Of a stretch of 64,000 nt of DNA, positions 1 through 10,612 are shown in pieces. The translations under genes were made by a program, and so were the position numbers. The notes beneath the pieces were generated by a model. That model ran no database searches, was not told where the DNA came from, and saw only the letters and a list, made by a program, of their open reading frames with translations. The stretch's first letter is position 1; every line of letters starts with the position of its first letter. The stretch comes from Hofstenia miamia (taxonomy: Eukaryota > Xenacoelomorpha > Acoela), in contig SCFE01000083.1 of NCBI GenBank assembly GCA_004352715.1, forward strand, positions 1,026,640-1,090,639, read 5' to 3'.

Positions 1-26
1 TATATATATATATATATATATATATA
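1..26. repeat. (TA)n microsatellite
   Basis: Uninterrupted TA dinucleotides at the left edge, so the true length is unknown. It directly abuts the 3' remnant of the transposase pseudogene, whose reading frame runs into it. Confidence 0.95.
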
Positions 27-28
27 AT

Positions 29-787
29 TTGTGCTAAATAATGCTTACCAATAACATGGATATTTTCACCTCTAGAAGGAGGAAGAGTCATTGTTGCCCT
101 ACAACCTTTTCTGCTTCGTCAAAATCCCTTTCAGCAAAATAAATTAAAATTTGTTTCATCCATGTAGATAATGTGATTTCCAGCCTGAATTAATTCATTC
201 AACTTAAGCACATATTCCCTGTGCTTTACTTTATATGGAAGAGCATTCATACCAACTGGTTCATAATGTAGCCTCTTAATTGTATACAATTTATCCTGCA
301 AGTAATTTCCTATTGTTGATATACTAACATTTTTTTCCATTTCTACAGACACTCTGTTCTTTAGATGTTGTAGTGACACTGTTGGATTTTCTTCTATCCA
401 TTCTACTAGCTGATCAGTTTCTTGGTCACTCATAATTTTTGGTTTCTTCGAATCATAATTCTTAAAATCCTTTTCCCCACTCCTTATCCAGTGATACGCT
501 GTTTTGTATTTAATTGCCAGTGTTTTTGCTAAATTTATCCAATCCCCTCCTTTATTTGCCATTTCAACAATGCGCTCACGATCAATACTGCAACTTCTCT
601 TATTCACTCTTCTGAATACTTGGACTTTCGACAAAATTTCTGCGCGACATATTGGACAACTGTTGTTATTTTCTAGCCATTTACTCAAGCATTTTTCGTG
701 GAAAATATGTGTGCATGGATTAACCTCACAAACAACGTTCCTTTGCAAAGATTTTCTGCAAATCGTGCAATCATTATTGAAGCTCAC
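29..787 (-). pseudogene. RING-H2 finger fused to an IS630/Tc1-mariner-like transposase, broken
   Basis: The N-terminus is a textbook RING-H2 finger: C7-x2-C10-x14-C25-x-H27-x2-H30-x2-C33-x10-C44-x2-C47. It is followed by two helix-turn-helix-like segments (about residues 70-100 and 120-165). Next comes a strand with IIYMDETNFNLF, which matches the first catalytic Asp region of IS630/Tc1-mariner DDE transposases. The frame is then hit by TGA at 131-133 and again at 119-121, where family members usually have basic residues. Reading through, recognisable transposase sequence (RGENIHVIG) continues to about position 30, so only the first third of the DDE domain is present. The open frame begins at a GTG directly after a TTTTAG acceptor-like site at 788-793, so an upstream exon probably carried the start. 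The RING could be an E3 ligase module or a DNA/protein-binding finger; its role is inference. Confidence 0.75.
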
Positions 788-793
788 CTAAAA

Positions 794-1265
794 TTATGAT
801 ATATACAAATTGTTACAACATTTTTTATGTAACTAAACTATAGGGTTGTTATTTAAACATTTCTTTTTAAATTGAAACTTTACTGTAAAATAGTACATTA
901 ATTTATGTTACTTTAAGAGTAGGCTATAGTGTCATTAGAAGTTTCATAAAGTGATAATATAATTAATAAGAAATGTTAACATGCTTGAAGTTGGTAAAAC
1001 AATTAAAAAATTGACCTGGCTAATGTAAATTATACTTGCTATTTTTGAAAAGATGCATCGTAATTCTTATTGTACTCCATTGACTTCTAAACAAATTGTT
1101 TAGAGGTCCATGTTGTGCTCTCAGAAAGAAATTTAATAAAAATGTTAAAACTGTATTTTAAAACTTACAGTTCTATTTCCAGACATTGTATCTTTTTAGA
1201 AATATTGAAGCTTGACAATGAGAAGAACAAACTGTGAATATAGAATATTTCTGTGCAAATATGGA
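794..1265. other. No gene seen
   Basis: AT-rich sequence upstream of the transposase pseudogene. No ORF with family resemblance and no clear repeat before the minisatellite. Confidence 0.6.
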
Positions 1266-1628
1266 TTTCTGAATGTTAATGATGTCTGAATGTTAATTGA
1301 TAGCTTCTGAATGTTAATTAATGATTTCTGAATGTTAATTGACGAATTCTGAATGTCGTTTTTCATTTCTGAATGTAAATTGACGCTTTCTGAATGTTAA
1401 TTGACAAATTCTAAATGTCGTTTTTCATTTCTAAATGTAAACTATGCTTTTCTAAATGTTAGTTTTGATTTCTAAATGAATATTGACGCTTTCTAAATGT
1501 TAATTGACAAATTCTAAATGTATTTTTTCATTTCTAAATGTAAATTGATCATTTCTAATTGTAGTTTTTGATTTCTAATTGTAAAATGATTATTTCTAAA
1601 TGTAAGTTGATGATTTCTAAATGTCACC
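1266..1628. repeat. Minisatellite, about 18 units of 18-22 bp
   Basis: About 18 units built on TTTCTRAATGTWAATTGAC, starting near 1266, 1284, 1303, 1325, 1346, 1365, 1387, 1408, 1427, 1449, 1469, 1490, 1511, 1530, 1551, 1571, 1592 and 1613. The core changes along the array: CTGAATGT on the left, CTAAATGT in the middle, some CTAATTGT on the right. Three consecutive units form a higher-order repeat of about 62 bp, seen at 1325, 1387 and 1490. A small minus-strand ORF here is only the translated repeat. Confidence 0.9.
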
Positions 1629-1999
1629 TGGAAATGGTGTAGTGATGTTGAAATTTTGAAAAAGAAACAAACATCCAAGATAACCAATTTACATGGCATA
1701 ATGCTTAAGTGATGTCCAACATGGTACATAATCATAAAATCTCATTTGTTTTTTTATATCTCAGCTGATATATAAATAACATTATAATTGCCATGCATTT
1801 GTGCTAGCCAACAGGCATAATTGAACCAATTTATTATACCCTACATATATCTCTAACCATAACCTAATGCAGTTCATGATTTGGCTTGCAACTGTTATAG
1901 GAACCATTTGTCATCCCCAGGTAAGAAGACGAAACTACAAATTTGTTGCCAGTAACTTACTCAATTATCATAATGAAAAAGAGAAATAATACACAGTTT
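1629..1999. other. No gene seen
   Basis: AT-rich spacer between the minisatellite and LTR-like sequence. It may hold the decayed 5' part of the LTR-B copy that becomes recognisable from about 2000. Confidence 0.4.
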
Positions 2000-2611
2000 T
2001 GATGAAATAAAATCAATTCCCTATGTAGTGAACTATATAGTGAATGTTCAATAGAGTTTATCTCACCTCAATTGCATTTAATTTCTTCCTTACCTTATTT
2101 TTGCTAGTCATTATGTTCATTATAATTATTCTGTAAGTTTCCAGTGACAATTTGGGAGTTATTCTTCAAGTACTGATGCAACATGCAGCGTTCAGACATT
2201 AAACAGCCCAAATTTTGGACCACATTAGGTTAGGTGTACAGCTACATGTAGATATAATAAAACTTTTTGTTGAAATGCAACATGCCCATGCACTGAAAAT
2301 TTATTACACTCTGATGATACTATACTATTGGTCAACCCAAATGCATGGTAATTACATGCCATTACTTAGTGAGCTGAGAGATAAGAAAACAACTGAGATG
2401 TTTATTTTGTATTGAGCTAGATAATATATTATGAGGCAAATAGGATAGCACCAATTAATCAAGTTATGAACCTCTCTTTCCCTGGATAGCACTTTGGCTG
2501 CAAGCCATATGAATTGGTCATCCTGGATGTGTTCTAAACAGATACTAGTTACATGGATGAATCACCAATGTTTTTCTATATGTTAATTTTTGCTAGAATC
2601 AGGGCTGTTAC
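2000..2611 (+). mobile_element. Degenerate LTR-B copy, interrupted by element 1
   Basis: Matches the solo LTR at 16911-17856 and the LTR from 27970. Shared landmarks are the GACAATTTGGGAG block (near 2143, 17293 and 28398), GTGAGCTGAGA (near 2370 and 17540) and GGGCTGTT just before 2612. The 5' terminus is not recognisable. The copy stops where LTR-A2 of element 1 begins, so element 1 inserted into it. Confidence 0.6.
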
Positions 2612-3766
2612 TGTAGCATAATCCAAAGCATAATGCTTCTAAAGAAGAAAGAAGATCAGATGATTAGTCAAAACTAAGATTGAATTATGATTATTGATTA
2701 AAAACTAATTTAAGTTTAATTATCAGATTATCTTTGTAAATGCAACTAAGTATTAATATAGCAAATTAGTACTTGTTGTCAAATTTGACCAAACAAAGGG
2801 GGCGAATTCACTTGCATTATTTTTAGCCATTTTTGGTAGATGATCTAAATTTGAATTTTGAATGACAGGTACTTTTGGGAAGTTAACTATAAATATGTGA
2901 AAAATCATTTTGGAAATTGTTGAAGTAAATTCTTTGAAAATCTTATCTTTAGATTTTATATTGGTTTGCTTATTTATACAGAATGTCAAGCTAAATAGTA
3001 AATGCAGTAGTAGTGGTTTGGGCACATATCAGGAGCAACTTGAGGGTCCTTGATCCAAATCATGAACCTGCATTTATGTTAGGTATACAACTAGGAGTTT
3101 TTCACAGCTTAGCTGGCTACTGATTCTTTCATTTACATGTATCTAATAACTGATATCAGTAAAAGGGCTGGAGAGCCTACCATAGGTTATACATATTTTA
3201 TCTTATAGACTTAGGTGACCTATAATAGACTGATAAATAGACTTAGCATGTATTATTGTTATTTAAATGTAAGGTAGGAAGCTGCATGTTATTATGTAAC
3301 TTATATTAATTAACTTATCTAAAGCCAATAGTTTTCAGTAATTGCTAAAGTAATAATTACTAAGCAGCTAGTGACATTGCAAGGTTGCAAAGTATTCTGA
3401 ACACACATTACAAATTGAGTTTAAGTCAGTTACAAATAGCATTGAGAACTGCACTGAGTTAGGATAAGGAACACATAAGAACATTGTTGAGCTGAGGCTT
3501 GGAACCACTTAATCAGCAATGGAAACACATGTGAATTGATTCAGAGATCAGAGTCAGCCAGAGGCCATAGCCAGATCATGGAGCAGAACTATGATGGCAG
3601 TATACCTAAACAGTATCCAGTTACTTTAGTTAAGTGAAGATTAACTAAACATATACAGTATCAGAGTAAAGAGTTAACATACATACATCCCTACCTGCTT
3701 ATAACAAAGAACAATAATTTAAAAGAATAATTTAATCTATGTTGATGCTTAGTAGCAGATGCTACA
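2612..3766 (+). mobile_element. LTR-A2, probable 5' LTR of Ty3/gypsy element 1
   Basis: 1155 bp beginning TGTAGCATAATCC and ending GATGCTACA, an extended inverted terminus around the usual TG...CA. A TATA-box-like CTATAAATATG lies near 2888. Close relatives occur at 18493-20289, 10135-10612 and, inverted, 14544-16294. The flanks TTAC (left) and TGGC (right) differ. This fits an LTR followed by internal element sequence rather than a solo LTR. Confidence 0.65.
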
Positions 3767-3784
3767 TGGCAACCATGACAGTTA
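3767..3784 (+). promoter_or_regulatory. Candidate tRNA primer binding site
   Basis: TGGCAACCATGACAG directly follows the CTACA end of the LTR, with the TGG expected from pairing with a tRNA CCA end. The priming tRNA was not identified. Confidence 0.4.
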
Positions 3785-4273
3785 AAGAACAAGAGAAGAA
3801 GAATCAGTTCAATATCCAAACTCAGAAATTAGAATCAATGTGTAACTAGAGCAACCAAAGTAACAGAATACATGCAGGGAAGCAGATATAACACACAGTT
3901 AGCTACAAGATAACAACTACTACTATACCTAATATATAAAGCAGGTGCAAGACAAAGAGTCACACCAATCTGCCAGCCACTACTATTTGTACTTAAAGAT
4001 GACAAATACATGAGGAAAAAAAGGTAGTGCCAAGAGAGGCACAAATAAAACACCCCTACCCCTAGAAGAGCACACTCAGAGACAGATATATCCCCCATAG
4101 AATTGGAAACCCTACACATGTCCCCAGAAATAGGATCCAATGAAGTTCTAAGCATCCTACAACAAACAAATGAAACAGAGACAATATTGAGATCTGAGAT
4201 ACAACAATTGATAGAAAGAATGTTGACATTGGAACAAGAAAATGAGAATGCACTAAGTTAACTGAAAATTGAA
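3785..4273 (+). other. Element 1 leader and start of gag, disrupted
   Basis: A-rich plus strand typical of this element. Overlapping minus-strand ORFs look like shadows. No start codon for gag can be assigned. Confidence 0.4.
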
Positions 4274-4964
4274 ATGGATAACTGCTTGGATAACCAAAGC
4301 AAAAATTTCCAAAGAGAAATTAAGGTGTTAACAAAGCTGTTAGCACAGTCAAACAAAGCTTTCCAAGAACAAAACCAGAAATGGGAAAAAATATGTCAAC
4401 AATTGGAGAACACAAATAGGCAACTAATCCTAGACAATGATATTCAAGCCCAAGAGATAGAACAGCTTAAAGACAAACTCAGATTGATAGAACTGGACAG
4501 AGATGAAAATCACAAAAATCAGAAATGAGAAATAGAAGATATGTGACATGAAATTAAAAAGGTTATGAGAAAACTAAGAAGAAAACCCAAAAGTAGCAGC
4601 AATGCATTAAATGATAATCAAACAGAGGGAAGAAAGGAGCTTACAAGTGTCACCCATGAACTTTAAAAAACACTTCAGAGAAATGGAGGAAGAAGAGGAA
4701 GAAGAGAAAAGAAAGATCATCAATGAGATAATGAGAGCAGTGACAAATCAACTCACAACTAGTGAACAAATGAACAGACAAAGAAAACCAGTCTATGAAA
4801 ATTTGATGTTGCCAGAAAATAGTCACAATACTATGCAAGACAACTCTGCCAAAGTTGAATGGGAAGGTGGACAGCTATAACCCAACATTCCTAGAATGGC
4901 TACAAATGTTCAAGATTACAATGGCGGAGAGGAAAGTGAACCAAAGGGCAGCAGCTGCAAGGTT
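4274..4964 (+). pseudogene. Ty3/gypsy gag remnant (coiled coil, capsid start)
   Basis: The frame at 4274-4528 encodes a Gln/Glu/Lys/Leu-rich segment with heptad character, likely coiled coil. The frame from 4611 has a run of Glu. From about 4845, in another frame, sequence resembling a Gag capsid N-terminus appears (NPTFLEWLQMFKITMAER). Several frame changes and stops separate the pieces. The capsid sequence is cut at about 4965 by antisense LTR sequence, so no functional Gag can be made. Confidence 0.6.
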
Positions 4965-5393
4965 TCCACTATATCTGTGTTATTGTGGCTAAGGATTTAT
5001 GTATTGTTACTGCTTGACTAGTTTCTTCTGTTATGTTATGTAACCTCAATTAACTAATCACTTTTTAGGTGATGAAACCATGCGGTAATTCTGTAGTGAT
5101 CTTCTAGTGGGCATCTGCCCAAAGCGGATCTCCACATCCAATTTCACCATTTCATCTGATGCTTGAGTGCCACTTCTCAGCTTAATCAAGATAGCTTATG
5201 TGTACCCTACATTAGCTCAGTGCTTACTCAAGACATGACACAACTCGACTTAATCTCCATTGTGTGAAAGTGTTATATCTACTTGCAACCGGAAACTGTT
5301 ACTAGTTGTTCATTCAATATTATATGTAGCCATTACCGAAATATATTGGCTTAGTTAAATAAATTCTAATTGAACAACTTCCTAACCTACATT
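4965..5393 (-). mobile_element. Antisense LTR-A1 fragment inside gag
   Basis: Reverse complement of the LTR copy at about 19730-20150. Shared blocks include the GTTATTG..TAAGGATTTA region, the GATGAAACCATG region and the CTTCCTAACCTACA end. Both LTR termini are missing and no target duplication is visible, so it is a truncated or recombined fragment. Confidence 0.7.
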
Positions 5394-5576
5394 TACAATA
5401 GCTACAAACCACAAACTGGGAACACCAAATTGTACAAAGAAAAGAAGGTGGAGAAATTCATCAACATAAAAAACAAGGATGGGAAATCCAAGAAAGTGAG
5501 AGAAAGAGACATAAAGTGCTATGCTTGTGGACAGAAGGGGCACAGAAAGGATGAATGTAGAAAGCAAATTAATATG
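5394..5576 (+). pseudogene. Gag nucleocapsid segment with CCHC zinc knuckle
   Basis: Encodes a Lys-rich stretch followed by CYACGQKGHRKDEC, a perfect C-x2-C-x4-H-x4-C knuckle that binds nucleic acid in retroelement Gag proteins. It is part of element 1 but sandwiched between two pieces of antisense LTR-A1, so its link to the upstream capsid fragment is broken. Confidence 0.8.
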
Positions 5577-5623
5577 GTCTGGCACAGAGACCCTTGAATG
5601 GCTACCTGTGATGTATCCAGATC
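5577..5623 (-). mobile_element. Second antisense LTR-A1 fragment
   Basis: The block TCTGGCACAGAGACCC to GATGTATCCAGA matches 16482-16527 and the reverse complement of about 19480-19525. It is collinear with the 4965-5393 fragment, and the zinc-knuckle segment occupies the place of about 250 bp of LTR between them. Confidence 0.6.
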
Positions 5624-5860
5624 TGAATCAGAAGTGGTAGAGGATCCCCAAACAGAGGAAGAATCAGAAAACTAGTCAGAGCACAGACTCTAAAAAACTG
5701 AGCACCCATAATGATTATGACAAACCTGGACAACATTAACATGATAACAATAATGATAAATGGAATATTAACAAACACAACAATCAATACAGGAGGAGCA
5801 ACATCAATAATAATGTATGAGTGTGAGACAAAATTGGGATTTAAATGAGAAGACTTACAA
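5624..5860 (+). pseudogene. Ty3/gypsy aspartic protease remnant
   Basis: The frame around 5760-5848 encodes TINTGGATSIIMYE. This corresponds to the retropepsin active-site region, where D-T/S-G-A is expected. The catalytic Asp codon is AAT (Asn) and an extra Gly follows. A stop occurs at about 5847. Protease activity from this copy is not possible. Confidence 0.6.
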
Positions 5861-5918
5861 TGTTTGAGCAAAAGATTAATTAACACATCTGAAGAGTACA
5901 TAGACAAAAAAGTCAAGA

Positions 5919-6960
5919 ATGGAAGAAGAAGGCATAGAAAAGACGGTGTTCATAACTCCATACAGCTTGTATGAATTGATGTACATGGTGTTTGGCCTAT
6001 GTAATGTACCCATAACATTCCAAAGATATATAATGAGAGTGCTGAAAAACAAGAAACATAAGATGGAGGACAGAGTAAATGCATACATTGATGACATCAT
6101 TGTGACTAGTGACATGATCAAGGAACACCTGGGAAACTGGAATGAACACTATCAATCCTGCAAAAAGCTGGCCTGAGAATTAATGGAAATAAATGTGACA
6201 TCTTAAAAGAAAAAATCATATTTCTAGGATGAGTAATCAAAAAAGGGCAAATATGTATGAAGGACAATGCAAGAGACATGATCAGAAGAATAGAGAAAAC
6301 AAACAACAAGAAGGACATCCAAAGAATAATGGGTTTCTTCAATTATTATGGCCCTTTTATCCCCAACATCACTGGGAAGACTACCAAGATGACATGGCTG
6401 ATGAGGAAGTCAGTACCATTTATATGGACATGGCAGAAGCATGAGGAGCTAGACAAGATAAAAGAAGAACTAGCAAAGTTGCCATCATTGAACATGCCCA
6501 ACTACAATGAAACATTTATACTAGACTGTGACGCCATCAAGGTAGCAATCAGAGCAACACTGGGACAACTAAAGGATGGCAGGGAGGTACCCATACAGTT
6601 CTTTAGTCACAAGTTGAAATCAAGCAAAGAGAACTATGGGTCAACAAAATTAGAGATGAGGCACTGATCAAGAGCATCAAGAAATTTAGGCACTTCTTAA
6701 TAGGACAGCAGTTCAGGGTCTGTACCAACAACAGTGGATTGGCATGGCTCAAAAAGTTTCCAGGTGACAAATCAGGAATAGTGTCAAGATGGATTGAATA
6801 CCTAAATGAATTCACTTTCACAATCAAACACTGAAGAGGGACACTGCATATGAATGCTGACTTCTGGACCACGCTTCCCAAGTATCAGAGAGATGCAACA
6901 AAGGAAGACAGAGAGAAGAAACAGTTTCAATTTCTACCACACACAGAGTACTAGGAGCTG
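5919..6960 (+). pseudogene. Ty3/gypsy reverse transcriptase and RNase H, truncated and frameshifted
   Basis: 5919-6176 has the palm motifs MVFGLCNVPITFQR and the catalytic YIDDIIV box (YxDD). The N-terminal fingers expected upstream are missing. 6257-6667, in another frame, gives the connection region (GFFNYYGPFIPNI) and RNase H start (FILDCDA, then FFSHKLKSSKENYGSTKLEM). RNase H continues through stops to about 6960 (the WTTLP..Y block). The coding strand is strikingly A-rich. The order fits the pol gene of Ty3/gypsy elements, lying between protease and integrase. Confidence 0.85.
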
Positions 6961-6966
6961 CCAGAA

Positions 6967-8451
6967 ATGAATGTCAATAAGAAGGGACAAGCAGTGCTAC
7001 CAATCACAATAAAGGAAGAGATATCAGAGTCAGAAATTATAGAAAAACAAAAAGACAATGTAATATTAAGTGAAATCATAAAGAAGTTACAGAAACCAAG
7101 TGTGAAATTATCAAATTTAACTGTGAGCTACTATGAAAGGTACAGATGGAAGAGGAACAGGAACAGATTCCTATATGTGGAAGGACTAAACAATAGGATT
7201 GCAATGCTGGAGTACTGTAAACATGAACTAGTAAGGAAGCTTCACAAGAAGGGCCACTTAGGCATCACACAAATGGAGAGGACATTCAATACAAGGTTTT
7301 TTACAACAGCAATACAGAAGGTCACAGAAGAAATAATTAACAAATCTGTGAAATGTCTCCTTCATAACAAACAACATTTTCCAACACAGAGAGCACCACT
7401 AAAAAAGATCATAGCAACACAACCCAATGAGATCATGCACATAGACCTAGAAATGTTGTCAAAAGATGAGGATGGATATCAGTACTTACTGGTGATGGTG
7501 GACAATTTCACCAAATATGCAAAGTTAATTCTGATGAAGAACACAACAGCTGAAACAACCACTGACATAGTAATGAAAGAATGGGTCTTGAAGTTCAGGA
7601 AAATTGAGATGATAATCACTGATAAGGGGCCACAATTTGAAAGCAACCTGTTCCAAGAGATGGGACGCTTACTGGAAGTAATGAGTGAAAGAACAACAGC
7701 ATACCATCCGCAGGTGAACAGCACAGTGGAGAGACTGAATAGAACCTTTATAAAATTAATTAGAGTCACAACTTCAAGAATAGGGGGTCGCAAATGGAGA
7801 GAAGTAATTGAAATGATCAAGTATTTTTACAACACGTCCATACATTTGACAACCTGGATAACACCATTTAAGGCCATGTTCAAAAGAGAGGCAGCAACAC
7901 CATTATCAATGCAATACTTTGCCTATAGCCAAAAGATGGACAACCAATATGTGGATCAACTGAGGAATCAGATAACAGCAATACATGAGATGATGTGTCA
8001 TAACACAAAGAAATCAGCTGTGAGACAACAGTGCAACTACAATAAAAACATTCATGGTCACTCACATAAAATAGGCGACAAAGTTTACACATTCACACCT
8101 ATGAAATTAACAGACACAAACCTGGTCTGAAAGTTAAAAATGGTTTGGTCAGGTCCATATAAAAAAACGCAAGTATTACCAAATAACAAGTACATGTTAA
8201 ATAACAATAGATTACTGCATTTCCAGAACCTAAAACAAGCGACAGCAGATATTGAACAATCAATATTAGATGAAAACGCTGAGTTTAAAAAAAGTCGCAT
8301 TAATGGTAATGAGATTGTATATGATATGAGTGAATTAGATAGTCTACTAGAGGAAGGCTTCAACAAAGAATTCAAAGCAAATATTGGTAATGGAAATATA
8401 CAAAAAAGAGTGCTGCAAGGCATGCAGAAAGAGATCAATATATATATATGA
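6967..8451 (+). pseudogene. Ty3/gypsy integrase, nearly intact
   Basis: Open from 6967 to one TGA at 8128-8130, then continuing in frame to 8451. The N-terminal zinc motif has its His residues (KLHKKGHLG), but the CxxC is CLLH. The catalytic core has D in HIDLEM, D in ITDKGPQF and E in NSTVERLNR, with exactly 35 residues between the second D and the E. After the stop comes WSGPYKK, the GPY/F module of Ty3/gypsy integrases. Integrase inserts element cDNA into host DNA. The catalytic triad survives, so only the TGA obviously breaks it. The 6967 ATG is simply the first in frame, since pol is normally a polyprotein. Confidence 0.9.
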
Positions 8452-8972
8452 CCTGAAATATGGTATATAAATTTATTGTCTGAATTTAGGAGAATTGAAC
8501 AAGATGCAACAGCCATTGAGGAAGAGAGTGTGCTGAACCCAGAGACCTGAGGAGATGACAACATCAAACCCATGGAGGAGAATATGAAGGAAATCTTGAA
8601 CCAGACGTCCAATGGAACACAGAAGGGACAAGAACCAACCCACAACTAATCAAAGGTGAGTGAGAAGGCATCCAAGTAGTCCCCAATGCTGATTTGAGGG
8701 CAGGGATACAAAAAGACACAATGCCTCTCCCACTGGAGATCTGCACCACTGATTCGAGGGCAAGCAGAGAACCAGTGAACATCCCAGAGATCTGCACTGC
8801 TGATTTGAGGGCATGCAGAGAACTGGTGAAACACAGGACAACTTTATTTCCAGTCCACTTTGCCAATTTGAGGGCAGTGCAACCATTGGAGTTCCAGGGG
8901 CAAGGTGAATGTGGGCAAGTGAAAGTGTCAACTGTGAGTTGATTCAAAGGCGACTCAGTAGAAACCATCAGC
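8452..8972 (+). repeat. Integrase-ORF3 spacer with four degenerate repeats
   Basis: The block GATTYGAGGGCA recurs near 8690, 8751, 8799 and 8857, each within a longer similar unit of roughly 48-65 bp. Translated, the units give LI-R/stop-GQAEN-like repeats. The unit at 8751 keeps CGA (Arg) and the others have TGA. It occupies the same place as the hairpin repeats of copies A and B. Confidence 0.65.
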
Positions 8973-10134
8973 ATGGACTCACTTGATGGTGAGCCAAGCA
9001 CCAGTAGACCACTACAGATTACACAGCTTCACGTCCCCTCTGAAAGCACATCAGAAAGAACAGTGCACTCAAAAGATAGAGAAAAAAGGATGTCAAAAAT
9101 AGACAGGGAAACCCTGCACCCCTACTTTATGGGAACAATGAAAATGAGAACAAATGCATACCAGAAACTGTCACTTGAAAATGAAAAGTCACATTTGAAA
9201 GATAGCAAAGACAGAGGGCAGTAATTTACTCATAGTACTAGATGCACAGAAAAGACCAATGGTCAACACAATCATAAGCTATCAAAGAGAATTAGACAAA
9301 ACAGTAGAACAAAAATATATGTGCAGCACGGTTCATGTCACTTTCAACAACAACTTCACACTAGAAACAGCCCAAGCAATCATGGCATACATAGAACAGA
9401 TTGTGAAGATACCAGAAATCAACATTGATAAGGACAATCTAATGATCATTCACATCCTAAAAGAAAAAGAATACAATAAAAATTTGGAGAAACAATTAAA
9501 TCAAACTTTAAGAATGGCAAGAGTGCAGGGTATAAGATTAGTAATTATCTGAGAACAATGATTGCAGAACTACCACTGTTCCTGAAAGAACTACAGATAC
9601 AGGTCAAAACGTGTTCCTATGGGAAAAAATAACAACAGAATCAAAGACTGCAGAACTAATTTGCCTAGACTTGATGTCACAAAAAGAGTAGAGATAGTGA
9701 CAATGATGAGACTAAATAAGAATGATCCAATGACAATAACAGAAGAGGAAGTGAGAGACAACATAAGCTTCTTTTATAAGGACGTGGCAAACACAAGGAG
9801 CCTCAGGAGGGTTTTTACATTCTTTTACCCAAATACAACAATACATGAAGAGATGGTGCACATGAGTAGAGCAGACGCACAGATGACATTAATGATAGCA
9901 ATAAAAGGGATCCATCTATACAAGAAATTCTATGAGATCTTCTCAGAAAAAATGAATGAACTCAGAGAAATCACACTGATATCAGAGAATATTAAAGAGG
10001 CTAAATTCCTGTGATACCACAGTACAGTAACAACAGAGAGAGAAGCAGTACTAAAAATAACCAAACAACCAGAATTTGCGACAATGAGCTGGAGTGATCC
10101 CCAAGTGGAAATGATAATTAAAAAAGCTGCAAGT
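8973..10134 (+). pseudogene. Third ORF (ORF3) of element 1, unknown protein, internally deleted
   Basis: Three successive open pieces (8973-9224, 9259-9552, 9619-10014) align in order with the N-terminal, next and C-terminal parts of the longer ORF3 copies at 11580-14543 and 23548-27957. For example, MTLMIAIKGIHLYKKFYEIF here corresponds to MTLMIVLKGLCLYESFYNTF in copy A. About 2 kb of the middle is missing. It lies downstream of integrase, where some Ty3/gypsy elements carry env. I see no signal peptide, transmembrane anchor or glycoprotein pattern, and no family I recognise. Protein similarity persists although the DNA is strongly diverged, which suggests past selection on the protein. Confidence 0.65.
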
Positions 10135-10612
10135 TATTATGTAACTTATTTTAATTAACTTATCTAAAGTCAATAGTTTTTGGTAATGGCTGAAGTAATA
10201 ATTATTAAGCAGCTAGTGACATTGCAAGGCTGCAAAGTGACACAAATACACATTACAAATTGAGTCTAAGTCAGTTACAAATAGCATTGAGAACTACATT
10301 GAGTTAGGATAGGGAACATATAAGAACATTGTTGAGCTGAGGCTTGGAACAACTTAATCAGTGATGGAAACACATGTGAAGTGATCCAGAGATCGGTTTT
10401 GGCCAGAGACCATACTCAAGTCATGGAGCAGAGCTACAATGAAGGAGTACCTAAACAGTATCCAGTTAATTTAGTTAAGTGAAGATTATCCTAAAACAGA
10501 TACAATATTTGAGTGAATAATTAACATATGTACATCCCTACCTGCTTAGAATGAAGAACAAAAATTTAAAAGAATAATTTAATCTACATTAATGTTGGTA
10601 GCAAATGCTACA
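10135..10612 (+). mobile_element. 5'-truncated LTR-A2, probable 3' LTR of element 1
   Basis: Matches 3288-3766 from GCTGCA onward and ends AAATGCTACA. It has the same orientation as the 5' LTR. The U3 part is missing, joined directly to the ORF3 end. The sequence after it resumes inside an integrase gene of another copy, so this is a recombination or deletion junction. Confidence 0.65.

Noticed and set aside
1266-1628. CRISPR-like array
   Set aside because: Units are contiguous 18-22 bp tandem repeats without unique spacers, in a eukaryotic genome.
3835-4253. Hydrophobic minus-strand ORFs over element 1 leader
   Set aside because: They are shadows of the A-rich plus strand (T-rich complement gives Leu/Phe/Ser-rich frames).
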